Assembly (NCBI GenBank): GCA_013400975.1 | Contig: WBMZ01003350.1 | Span: 62,001-126,000 of the forward strand | DNA: 64,000 nucleotides | Reading direction: 5' to 3' | Origin: Atrichornis clamosus | Lineage: Eukaryota; Chordata; Aves; Passeriformes; Menuridae | Shown here: positions 37,451 to 49,200 of the stretch, in pieces | Position numbering within the stretch: position 1 is the stretch's first letter | Layout of the letters: every line of letters begins with the position of its first letter | The notes under the pieces: generated by a model | Database searches by the model: none | Seen by the model: the letters and a program-made list of their open reading frames with translations, nothing else | Told to the model about the DNA's origin: nothing | Made by a program: the position numbers and the translations under genes

Positions 37451-40199
37451 TTTAGGTTGAATCTCTTACCATCATGTGGCCCCTCTTGCTCTGTATGCTG
37501 CACACCTTGATCCTCAGCATATCTGTGTATCCATGTAATAGCAATAATCATGGCTATTCTGAGACAGCAGAGAGTGCTACTCCAGGGAAGATTAGCTCTT
37601 GGTGTAGGTCTTAAGAATTTACTACTTAGTTTGGGAAACATCAGTTGAATATAAAGAAGCAATTGTATTGCTACTTTCTTCTTTCTTAATCATGTGCTAG
37701 AAGCTTCTTATTAAGGATATTCAAGTGACCTGTGTGACAAATTACTGCCTTAATACTTTTCCTTATGGGCACTGCCACAATTGTGCTGTCACAAATCCAG
37801 CCAGTAACATTCTTTCAACATTCTGCCAGGAGCAGCCCAGAGAATAAACTAGGACACATCATTTACTTCTTAGCAGTTTAGTCCCTAAAGAGTGACAGTG
37901 CCCAAATTCCTCTCAATTCATGCCCAGTAGGAGGAACTGGGTAACCACTTCTGCTTTTCTCTTCCTTTTTCATCACTTACCACTTTGAAGAGGACTGACT
38001 GTGAATCTCAGACACTGAAAACCAGACCTATCATGTAAATGCAGCACTTCTCTCCTTTTATAGCAACAGGATTATTTCCTCTAGGTTACTGTATTCTAAG
38101 CATACATAATGAAGCCAACACCATCATATTTTCTGGTCCCCAACAGTTGGGTGCTCTACTCTGGCAAGTGCTTTTCCCTGTTTGGATTGATCCTGTCTTT
38201 TCTGAAATCTCTTTGTATCTTTCCTCAAATTTCTGTATCAGTAAGAGCTGATCAAAACTCAGAATTTCCATAATGTGGAGAAGTCTAATGATGATGGAGT
38301 CCTAAGACCCTATACTAGGAATTTTAACATTTCTAGCACTCCTCTGGTTCAGATGCAGCTAGAGGTGTGCACATTCAAACAGCCATCCATTAAAGCCTAA
38401 CCAAGGATAAAATAGATAGGCTGTGCAGCTTCAATGTGAATATTTGTTTCTCTACTTTCTCTTAACTCCTGCAATCTAACTCCTCCACCCAACTATGTGG
38501 TGTGCTGATCTCACATCTGCATAAGATACTGACCAACCTCAGGCAATATCAACTTCAAAATAGACTTTCCATCCTCTCTGGAAGATGTAAAAACATTCAA
38601 GTTTGTTCTATAATTAAAAATACAAAAAATGGCAAAATAAAATACTGAAATTGCTTTTCAAAGTGCTTTGTACCAACTTAGATTGTGTGCAACATCTAAA
38701 GTTATAATTGGAATGAGATGCTTTTGGCTGTCAAATTTTAAAAAGGTTCAAAAATATTCCTTGAAATTTTAAAGAGAATGTGTCTGTGGATGTGAAATAC
38801 AATTCCAACACCAAACCTGTTAGCCTAAAAATTTTCAGCTGTTTTGCTTTGGTAATTTTGCTCCTGTTGTCTGAACTGCTGATTGTTTTTACCATTTTCA
38901 GTTAATAAGCAGCACATAATTAAACATAAACAAGTTACCACTGCAGCATGACTTGATGGAAAAGGAGTTACCTCACTGCTACCACGCAACATATGCGGGG
39001 CTCTGAATTAGATAAGAATAATGTGGTTTAGCTTTTCCCTGCAGAGTTTCGGTGATTCTGGTCTCCCCTAAAAAGACATGAACAGAACCAGAGCAAGTAT
39101 TCACACTAAAAATCACATTGACAAAACAGAAAGGATTTAGTACAACTGCACAGGTCTGTTTTACACTCTTTGCTGTTACTTCAGGTATAAGCAGTGAAAT
39201 TTGGACTTAAATATATTTTCAATACATGTTTATCTGTCCACCTGATTATATTTTCAGGGAACAATCATTAAGTGTCTACGTTTCAATCATCTCAATGATT
39301 GTGTGGTCAATTTTGAGTGCCTTTTTTTTTTTTTAACCTAGTCTTGTAAAAGGAATCTTTACAGCTATAGTGAAACCAGTTCCTGAAAGGAATTTTGCAG
39401 GAATATTTAGCTTTGACAGCATAGATAGCCTGGAGAGATGTGTGTTCCCCACCCAGTATAGTGGATATTTCCTGTATCAGAGCATCCTGGGCACAACTCT
39501 CAGAGAACCAGGCAGACATTCAAGAATTCCCTGATCCCCTGCAGCACTACAGCATGGCACAGAGGGGTCATCTTAACACGGAGCTGCAATAATGCAATGC
39601 TAGAGTTAATGTGACAAGCTGCAGACATCACCAAAGCAATATCCTTTAATAACTCCTTACCCTGCCTCCCCCTCTGCTGCTTATCCTACAAGACAGTTCT
39701 CTGCCCAAAACGGGACTTCACCTGGCATGGACTTAATCTGAGTAATAGGGAAAGAAAAGCACCAGAACAAGACATAAGGGATCTTCGGGAGTTGCAGCTC
39801 ACCTCTGTGATTCCTTGCGTTTTCCATCCTTGAATAGTTCTGAACAACCAAGAAGTGAGCAGCCTTTGTCCTTTACAGACGGGACTGGTCTGGCCTCAGA
39901 AGCAACCCACTTTGTGAATACCTCTGCTACGTGAGTCCTGATTTCAATCTATGCTTTACAAGTATATAGGCAAACAAAGGAAGAAAAAAAGACAAAAAAG
40001 AAACCAGACTATCTAGTATCATCTCAAATTAAAAAATGTGAATGACTGCAGGAGCTAGATACTTCTACAGCCAGCCACATTCCTAGTATCCCTGTGCACA
40101 GTCTGTGTAATTCATAGTATGTTTTATCTATCCTTCAGTAAGTCCATCTGTACGTATGCTATAGTTACCACAGGAGAGTTAAAAATACACCCTAGGTGT
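37451..40199. other. Non-coding stretch with weak exon-like segments
   Basis: AT-rich unique DNA. It contains a short plus-strand segment flanked by good splice signals (39879-39930) and minus-strand open segments near 38090-38232 and 39307-39480 that also abut acceptor-like sites. None could be assigned to a gene, and the tested phases do not join. See findings and rejected items. Confidence 0.5.
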
Positions 40200-40618
40200 A
40201 GCAATGCATAAGGCAGATCCTCACCAGTAAACTAGGAAATGAGTAATCCCCCACTCTCCTGAACAATTCTTCACAATGACAACTCCCTCCTTCCCGCACA
40301 CCTACACTCTCACACGCCTGGAGAAGCCGGGGGCGGGGGGAAGCTGAGCTTTGCAATATTGTCTGGAAGCTCATCAGATCCGGGCTACTTCCAATTAAAG
40401 GAGGGAACAAGTTCAAAGCCTCTGCTGATCTCTGCTCTGAAGCTGGCATTATGCTCAGAGACAACTGCGCTTGCTGCTGAGACACGAGTCTGCTGAGCCA
40501 GAGAAGAGGGTGCACGAGCATGTTCCCTTCAGGAAATTAAAACAAGATAGCAGGGTAACCCCAAACCTACTCAGGTGGCTTGCACTACTGGAACACTAAC
40601 TTGAATTAACAGGAGACA
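40200..40618 (+). promoter_or_regulatory. Candidate promoter/5' UTR upstream of the exon at 40619
   Basis: A GC-box-like run (GGGGGCGGGGGG, 40329-40340) and a C/EBP-like TTGCAAT (40351-40357) lie about 280 bp upstream of a strong ATG. The interval between is moderately GC-rich compared with its flanks. This is the expected layout of a TATA-less promoter plus 5' UTR, but no start site can be placed from sequence alone. Confidence 0.35.
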
Positions 40619-40712
40619 ATGGCAACCAAACCCAACTACAGTGGCTTCCGAGCACTGGCAGAAGATGCTGATGGGGAGCGAAGACTAAACCGAGGAGATG
40701 CACAGAGGGAAG
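40619..40712 (+). CDS. Candidate first coding exon of an unrecognised gene
   Basis: An ATG in a strong Kozak context (A at -3, G at +4) opens a frame of 31 codons plus one base. It ends exactly at a good splice donor (GAAG|GTAATC, GT at 40713-40714). The peptide starts MATKPNYSGF and continues with an acidic then basic stretch (EDADGERRLNRGD), which suggests a soluble, probably cytosolic N-terminus. It has no signal peptide or membrane segment. The frame hits a stop 24 bases past the donor, so it only makes sense as a spliced exon. I do not recognise the family and found no following exon with confidence. If real, the gene runs on the plus strand, convergent with PPP1CB. Confidence 0.4.
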
Positions 40713-43664
40713 GTAATCCTGGCACTGTGTGGATCTGAAAGGTTCCAAGCTGGAGGCTACTTTGCAGCGTTGGCTTTTTACCCCTCCCTAAATGCATGCA
40801 CTTCTAAAGTCTCTGGTTTTCAGATCCTAGATATTGTACTGGGAAATTAAGAAACAGCCTTCCAGGGAGAACATTAAGATATTTCAGCAACTATCAGGAA
40901 AACATGCTTGAAGATAAGCTGTGTAATTTTTCACATTATTTCCCTTCTACCAACTGTTCAAGGATTCTCAATTGAGATAAAAATTACCCAGTTTCTGCCA
41001 TCAGCTTGGGCCTGGATCTTTTGCATCATCCATCGAGTGTAGAGTCAGTTCACTGACTAGAAATGGAGCTACAAACACACACCTTGCATTGCCGCTACAA
41101 GTACAGTGACAACAGTTGAGGCAGGTCCCTCTATAAGCTTTATCTGGTCCTTGAATATCATTAAAGAAGGGAAGAGGAGTGGGGAGAAAATAGATACTTA
41201 CATGCTTGTGATACAAAACAACTTTAAGAAGAGGTAGGTTCCTACTGCCCTCTGCTGTAACATCCTTACAGAACTTCCGAGAAGGAAGCAGCACCAAGCA
41301 CAACAGGCTGACGTGCACACTGGGTGTTACATTCAGATGGTATTAAAACTGTGGAGAGTGGAACAAGACAGCTAGAACAGTAGGCTTTGGTTTCTTGCTG
41401 CTGCTTTTAATTCTTGAAGTGTATATATACTTTCCAGATGTTGACCCAGGCTGTACCAAACCACTGATAAGTCTCCCTAGCAAAATGCTCCAGTGAAGCT
41501 GCCTGAAGTTTCTTTTGCCCTGCACAATCACTGCAGCACCAGAAACACACCAAGTTTTCCTAGCAGCAAAATGGGTTGCTTTGACTGGACAACCCGAGTG
41601 GTTTATATACATTTAAAAAGGAAGTAAAAAAAGTCTATTAATCATCTTCATGTAAGACAGCAATATCACTAAGGTAAAGGAAAACAAACAAAGCTGGCCA
41701 CTGTACAATACTGACGTCTATTTGCAAGTTCATCTACATTTACAGAATTCCTTTCAGCTCTTTTTCCAGTAGTTCTTGATGTTTCTTTGAAGTTTTGTAG
41801 CTTTTGGAGACTTCCTACAGAGCTTATACAGCAAAACTTGAACAACATTTTATTCCATTCATTTTTGTCTGTGTTCTTTCCCTTTGCTACTCAAACACCA
41901 ACAACACTAAATTTACTGAAGCTGGCTAAGATATACCATGTTTCTTCTCTTGCCTCTACTGTTCATGCAAACAAAATCACTTCCTATAGAAAACAAGATA
42001 TATTTAGGGGCAGTAAACAAGATGCATCTATTTAGTTTGACACCACAGCCCTCCCCCCTCCCAAAATAAAACAGACATCACAATGATGGGAGGAAGCACG
42101 ACCGCAAACATGACAATTTTAGCTCAGCACATGCATGTGTGAAAGATTGCATATGTAACACATTGTCACACAGAGAGGCTACACATAAATATAAACAGAG
42201 GATGAGGTTCTCGATGCCATTTGGCTATACACATACTTCCCATGACAAAGGAGAGGAACAGACATTGAAATCACTGTAGTGGACTTGAAAGCCTCTTCTG
42301 TGAACAGTTTCTGACACCAACATTTACTTTTGCTTGTAATTTCATTCCTAAAGTCTTTTCAATGACTCTGCAAAAGTAGTTGTATTTAAGGGAGAATAGA
42401 AGCCTGTGTCAAGGCTGCAACACATGGACACTGCACGGGCAAGGTACTGACCCACAGATAAATCCACACCTGCACTTATCTACACCCTCATACAACACTA
42501 ACTAGACTCCTTGCCTTTCTACTACCCTCTCTGAACTTTGGATCAAGTTTCCTGTATGAGCTGCTATCCCTTCAAAGAAAGGAGGACATAATTACAGCTC
42601 TCAAATGGCCTGAGGCATTCAATTTCTTATTTTTTTTTAAGTTCTGTATTCAGCTTAGATGAAAAGCACAAACAGTAACTTAATGAGGCATTTGAGTTAT
42701 GGGAAATCCTGGGAAAAAACTGCAGAACAGAGCCTGCAGGCAACTGCACAAATGCTAGTGAGATTTGTGATTCTGCGAGGTTTTCAGGATAATATCAAAT
42801 GACTGGAGTAAATATGTTCAAGGAATGGGCTGGATCTTTTTAAAGACATGATGCTAATCTTAAACCGTATTTGTCTGTAGTATACAGATGTACAGGTGGA
42901 TGCCTGCTACCCCCGTGTTAACCCTTTAGATTTGAGTTGAGCCTTCTTCATGGTGACACTTTTTTTGCCTTCTTAGCAAACAGTTCCACTTTAACAATTT
43001 TTCTAGGTGAGATTAAAAACGCATTTTGCCCACATTAAAAAAATCCTGCAAATAAGAACAGACTTTGAAAATTGAATTAGAAATTTGGAAGAGAGTTTAT
43101 TTGGAGTCTAGGATGTGGCTTCAGGGAAAGAGTGCCCCAGCACAGGCGACTCCCTATCTCTTCATGGAGGATTTGTCACCTTGTCCCCAGGAGCTGGATT
43201 TGGTGCCCGGATGGGCTGCCCCCAAATGCTTGAGCCCTGGCATACTGTGGGACCACCTCTGCCATCTTCTTCCTTTCTATCACAATTTACAAAAACAAAG
43301 GAAATTACGTCAAAAGTTAGCATCAGAAAAGATAAAAAGATCGATTGGTCAGAAAGCACAGGGATTACCCTTGCCCATGTAAATTTCTTTGGGGCATAGC
43401 AAAACGTCTTACCTTCAACTGCAGCATGAGATAAACAATGCCAAACCATCTCTGCTTAAAGGTTGGTGGTCTTTGATGCAATGGTTTTGGGTCTATTTGG
43501 ACCTCAGAGACCCCCACCCCTTTGGGAACAGTGGCTAAAGTCAACAGTAGTGTGATTGATTCCAGGGGCTCTCTGCTAACCAAGACCTGTGCTTCAGCAG
43601 CAGCCGGGGCTGTACGTGTGTGTCAGCACTGCAAGACGCTCGTGGGAGAGCTGCAGTATCCCAC
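40713..43664. other. Non-coding stretch, possible intron
   Basis: If the exon at 40619-40712 is real, this is the start of its first intron. No further exon was identified. Frames of about 105 codons around 41.0-41.3 and 43.07-43.45 kb overlap on opposite strands and show no domain. Confidence 0.5.
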
Positions 43665-43807
43665 TGCTTCCTGGAAGAGTGCAAGGCCAGGCTGGACGTG
43701 GCTCAGAGCAACCTGGTCTAGTGGGAGGCGTCCCTGTCACGGAGGGGGGTTGGAACTAGATGTCTCTAAGTTCCTTCCAACCCAAACCATTCTGTGATTC
43801 TGTGAAT
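43665..43807 (+). mobile_element. CR1 LINE 3' end, truncated
   Basis: Only the last 140 bp or so of a CR1 survives. It contains 'gccaggctggacgtggctc', 'gcaacctggtctagtgggag' and 'gggttggaactagatg', then 'ccttccaacccaaaccattc'. The copy ends with two ATTCTGTG octamers (43791-43806), the diagnostic CR1 tail. It is less diverged than the copy at 36.7 kb. Confidence 0.9.
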
Positions 43808-46184
43808 AATGTACAAAATATATGAGGAAGGACTGGGGACACCTGTCTATAGGTCACAGATGTCATAAGCTTTGGAGAACATCTGATTCCTCTTTGATGT
43901 TGATTCTTAACTAGCAGTACACAAGATGGAAGAGCCTACTATCTCTCTGTCACACTATATATGTGAAATTAAAACCAATGACAAAACTTAGGGGTTGAAA
44001 CAGCAGGTCAAAAGCCACATTCTGCTTCAAAGTGCAACCACACAATTTTGCTGAGGTCAAAGAACACTAGGAAAAAGTCAGGTTTTTATTTTTAATAAGA
44101 AGAGATGGGTGGAAGGCGTGACAAAACACTGCTTTGCTAAGCCCTAAGGGACCAGCAAGCTTCTCAAGAAAGGATCAGACATGTAGAGGTTCTAGTTACT
44201 AACTGGGGAAAGCATGCATGAACAGGCTAAAGATGTGAAACAGTTAAAGAAAGGTTAGAGCTTGCATTAATGTACTTTGCTGCCATGTCAAAGAGCTCCT
44301 GTTTATGATCCTGATCTGGATAAGTGATTGAACACTTTCATAGAGTTCAGTACACAAATAGTCCTAATGATTAAACACCTCTGTGTTTAATTAAGTACAC
44401 ACTTAGGTTCTCCACTAAATCAGTGTTTAAAAGGATTAAGGACTGCTAATCCATATAAAAGCTACCTTCTGGGTTATATAGTTGAAGAATGTGATTGAAT
44501 AAATTGATGTGAAAGGCTAATTTCTACTACTGTGCCACACAATTTTTCAATAGTGCAAAACTACCAAAATCTAAAGTAAAACCAACTGAACCCTAACACG
44601 AGCAAGACTTACTGGCTTTAAAAGCAGTACTGAAATCACAGGACAGTAGTATGACAAGAAATGTCAAAATGTTTCTGGTTTCACCTTCATCTTTAATTAA
44701 TTCTCACATTTGCAAAAAACCTTCTCTTTTGTAACATTTCTTTTACCCACTAGAAAAGAATATAGATACAGCAAATCTTAAATTATATACTATGTCAAAT
44801 CCTAAATTATCTACTCTTCCTCTTGACGTACAAATTATCTCATGGAGGTTGGTTATCCAAGTGGAAGTCAAGGCCTGTCCTCTTGCTCCCACAAGCTAGT
44901 CTGATTGATTAAACAAATCCATCTGAACAACTGATAGGTACTACTGTCTGCAGACTCTGCAAAAGCAAAGTCCATATGGCTACAACACTTCTTCACCAAC
45001 AGTTACAAAGTCCCAAACCCCTTGATGAGTAAAAGGCAGATGAAGCAGAGCTGCTCTCTACTGGAAATGTAAGGAGAGAAGAAGCAGTATCACCTTATTT
45101 CGTCATTAGCACAATAAAGTGTCTCCCTGGGGCAGGTCAGCAACATAAAGGTACAGGTTTATCATGAGGTTTTTTTCTCTTCCTTAGAGAACAGTCTTAC
45201 GAGGGAGTAGCCAATTGCTTGAGTGAGAATTCAATTTCTTAAGACTGTGTTGGGGTGAGGCCCGCATGGCATAATCTTCCTCTTCATCATACACCTTACA
45301 CAGGTTCCAGCATCCAACACAGTCCTTGAGCAGCTGATCTCACACACTTCCAAACCACTTTCCTGAGGGATAAAGAGGCAGAGACTGCTCTTCCCATTCA
45401 GCAGAGGGTTACAGAACACAATATACACAAATGTCCAAGTTCAGTTCCTACTTCCACTAGCTCAGTTCTGTTGCATGTCACCTGTCCAAAGTTACTTTCC
45501 CTTCAAAGGAGACCCTTTCCTCTCAGCAGGCAGCTGGCAGCTCTCTCTTCCTTAGTAACAGTCTTGAAATAAACCTAGATGAAATTTCAGGTTGCTGAGG
45601 TTTCCAGGTCACCTTTTATTCCTCATATATGTAGGATTAGGCTTTGGGGCAACTTTCCTGGAGTTCAAATTGTACAGTCATTAGATACCAAACAGGATGA
45701 TTACAATGAGAGGAGCTATTGGAAAGGGCTTCACTGAGGCTGCAACAGTCCCATTATGCAGCTTCCTTCAGGATGCATTTATTAGTCTTGCAGGACTTGC
45801 AGACATGTCCACGCAGGAGTTAACTAAAGAGGGCCTGAGACTGGGGCCATGCACTACCATACAGCTGGTGTGTTTAATTTTTAGTACAAACCTTGACACA
45901 CTTTTCACCCATGTCAAAATGCCACTTGCAACATCCACATGTACCATTTCCACACTGCAGAAGAAAGTTTTGGCAATGCACAAGAACTTATGAGTGAGAG
46001 GGCAGAAGATTTCTGTTATCTAGACTCGGTACATCTCACTACAGACATTCTTTTATGACTACTTGACAAAATATCTAAGACAACAGAGACAGACTGAGTG
46101 TTTGATCTGAAAAGACTTATTATGTACAGGTATGTATTACAGGAACTGACTAGGAACTGACTTAGTTTTTTAGTTCATGGTTAT
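43808..46184. other. Non-coding stretch, nothing recognised
   Basis: AT-rich unique sequence with no young repeat. An imperfect tandem repeat ('caaatcttaaattatatact' and 'caaatcctaaattatctact') occurs at 44772-44815. Confidence 0.55.
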
Positions 46185-46247
46185 GTAGAATCATAAAATC
46201 ATTTAGATTGGAAAAGACATCTAAGGTCATCAAATCCAACCATGAGG
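46185..46247 (-). mobile_element. CR1 LINE 3'-end scrap
   Basis: About 60 bp matching the reverse complement of the CR1 3' terminus ('agaatcataaaatcattta', 'gattggaaaagacatct', 'catcaaatccaaccatgagg'). It is immediately preceded by a short tandem duplication of aggaactgact (46141-46163). Confidence 0.75.
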
Positions 46248-49200
46248 TAGTGTTAGTTCTTCTCCTGGTGTGACTTCTCACCAAAATCAGTGGGAAGTGA
46301 GTATGTGCAAGAGGACACTGGCCTTTTCACCAGCAAGGTTATGCCTACCCTACTGCTGTTCTGCATCATTGAAAACACAGAAAGGAGATCATAGCAAGAG
46401 GTAGCAGCAACAGTACCTGTGGCAGAGCAGCAGCTCAGAAAGGAAGATGCAGTTGCCAGGGCAACAAAAGAGTGCAGAGGTTCTGGGCATCATCTCCTGG
46501 ACTCCCACAGAGAGTGAGGTTTTGCTCTGGCAGAGCCAAGAGCACAGGAGGCACTACCACCATGTGCCCTCCCACAGGGTGGAACTCTTCCTCTGGGACA
46601 CAGGGCTCAGCTGGCACAGGCAGCACAACACATCTCGTTAGCTGAAGCCAGACAGAGCCTCTTTCTGTTTAGCAGAAGTTCCAGCTGCTTTCAGAAATCC
46701 CAATGATAAAGTACAAGCCAAAAGAAAGGAATCCAGATCCTATCTTTCCATTTAGTTCCAAATTAGCAACTGTAGCCCTTTAAATTGTTGCTTTTTTTGC
46801 CATCATCCATGAGAAAAGCAGTTGCTTGTCATGCTTCAGTTAACACATGACCTGACAGGTTTTTTGTTAGGATCCAACAAAAGACAGTCTGCAGATATTA
46901 ATCATCAGACAAGCTTCAAATGAGACTTTTATGTTCATTAAAAGGCTGATTCCATGCAGTAGTAGATAAACCTTGAGCCCAAGTAGATGGCTTTTGTACA
47001 GTGTGAGACGAAACCTTTGCCTTCCAGGTTTTTTTTGGATACTACTTGCTAATGATCCATGCAGGATTCTGGCCAGAAAAGCTGACTCACTAGGGCTGGC
47101 CTGCCTCAAAATACAACCATCACAGCACTGAAAGCTTCACACTGGGAATGGCTGACATGGAAAACAAGCATTTTTCAGTGCCCAGGGCACTTTGTGCAGC
47201 ATTCATTTCCATTTAGGTAGTTTTCCAAGGATTTCCATGTTCCTTGGACAGTACACTTGCTGTGCAGTAAGGATCAAGAAGAGTTAACAAGTTATCTTTA
47301 CTGCCATTCCTTTTCGTGGAAGTGAGACTGATTCCTTGTAACTGCAAAACTGCTGTGCCTGGGGCTTCTGAAATGAGCTGGACATGTATGTTCCATCTGT
47401 TTAAAAAGTAATTACAGGGATCAACATAAGCTCCTTGCTTTTTATGGAACAACATTTGCTCTTATTAGTGAAATAGCATTTCAAGGAAGTCAGTAACCAC
47501 AGAAATATATTGGCTGTGGATGCAGCTATATTCTGTAACTCAGTGTGTTTTATGAATTTGAAATACAACATTTAATATGCCTGGCAAATAAGTTTTTTCT
47601 CCAAAATAACTGCTATAACAACGGTTTGAACTAAAGTAATGCGTGATACAGGGAAATCTCCTAATGCAAGACAATCACTTGCTTAAAAAAAGATATTAAC
47701 ACACTGATGCTTCATCAACAAATAGTTAAACCTCTCTACCTACCATGCATGGGGTACTGACACAGGGGACATTCAGGAACATGCCCGTATGGCCATGAGA
47801 CAACAACAGATGGTACATGATTGCAGTTAATGTTCCAATCTGTGACAGTTTGGAGTTCTTAAAAAAAGACAGTCTCACATTACCTCACGTCATAAATAGG
47901 GTCTGAACTGTTGCAATAGAAGCACGAGGGGGCAGCATCTTAAGGAGTTCAACTCTGGAAGAAGAAGTCAAGGAAGTTTAGAAATATGCCAGGTCCAGGG
48001 TACATAGACTGAACTCTAGGTATTCAGGTTTGTGGTTCAGTCCTCCAATCTCCCTGCAGCGTCTCCACAGTCCTTAAGAACATCCTGCCAGGAGGAGGAA
48101 GTGTTTGATATACAGATGACCTGCCACTGAAAACAGCCTCGGTTTTTTGTTTCTAGACATTCTTAGTCACTTGTGACTATTGCTGAAGACACAGAATTCT
48201 TGGGAAATACTCATTGTTAGCATAAGAGGCCTTCATTTTGGCAGATAAGTCTTTCTCTGTGTAAAATGGTGAAAGAAGCATTACATAAATTCTATAACTA
48301 TCTTTGTTATAGATTACAGAACTCAACTGAAGAATTTTTTTAGGTAGCAAAAGAAGGACCTAGATGCTATTTTCCTAAATAACTGCAGCTCATGTTTAAG
48401 CAAGTAAAGTCATCTCTCTGACTTCATATGAAAGGCCACTTTGTCTACTCTTTTGGCCAGCAGCATCACACCTTTCAAAGATCTCTTTGTTTCTTGGGGT
48501 TGATCACACTGAGTTATGTTGTTTATTAAACAGTATTACCAACCATTACCACCTCCAGCTGAATAACCATAGAAAAGGTCACCTGGATACCAGGAAAACA
48601 CTTGCTAAAGCAGCACAGAACACGTAAACACCTCTTCAGGGTACGTTACCTTTACTTTATGCTACTGCAATTGAGTTGCTTCTTTTAACTTTGCTTTTAA
48701 TGAGCTTGGGTGTCTAGTGCAATTCAGGGGTGATGAACTCTCAAGATGGCCACCCAAACAAGGAAGTCAGAAGACACTTGAAAATGTATATATACACACA
48801 CAAACACCTACCTATAAGAAAGGATGTCAGCAGAAGCCACAAACCAATAAACATGAAGCAGAAGTAAAAGAAATAAAGGCAGATTTTCAGACTGGAGAAA
48901 GAGGATACATAAAGACCACCATAAGTGGGTACGAAACTACACAAGGAACTTATTTCCCATAAGGCCTACAATGCTTAGTACTCCCAGAATGAAAATACTA
49001 AAGCTGGATGAAGTCATATGTGTACCATTTTCTTGGAAAATAAAAAAGGCAGTCTTACTGAAACAAGAGGTAAACATCAACTGCAGCACATCACTTTTGT
49101 GTTTCCTATAGGAAAATGGATAAAACCAGTTGACTTTCAAGTATTATTTCAGAGAGGAATTTTGAGTGGTTTCTGGTAAAAGTTAGCAGTAGGCTCAGAT

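Noticed and set aside
37132..37662. 176-codon minus-strand frame as a gene
   Set aside because: Its C-terminal half is CR1 ORF2 remnant and it runs out of frame with the rest of the element. It is part of a dead LINE.
38090..38232. Minus-strand open segment after an acceptor (..ttactgatacag), peptide starting KFEERYKEISEKTG, as an exon joined to 36385-36119
   Set aside because: With either available donor (GTATGC at 38101-38105 side or GTAACC at 38084-38089 side) the phase does not match the frame starting at 36385, and a stop or frame change results. Not listed as a gene.
39307..39519. 70-codon minus-strand frame (start MSAWFSESCAQDAL)
   Set aside because: It abuts an acceptor-like site but has no convincing donor, no phase partner and no recognised domain. 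Such lengths are expected by chance.
47213..47455. 80-codon minus-strand frame with a good acceptor (actttttaaacag)
   Set aside because: Stops soon after with no good donor, and the peptide is not recognised. Treated as chance.
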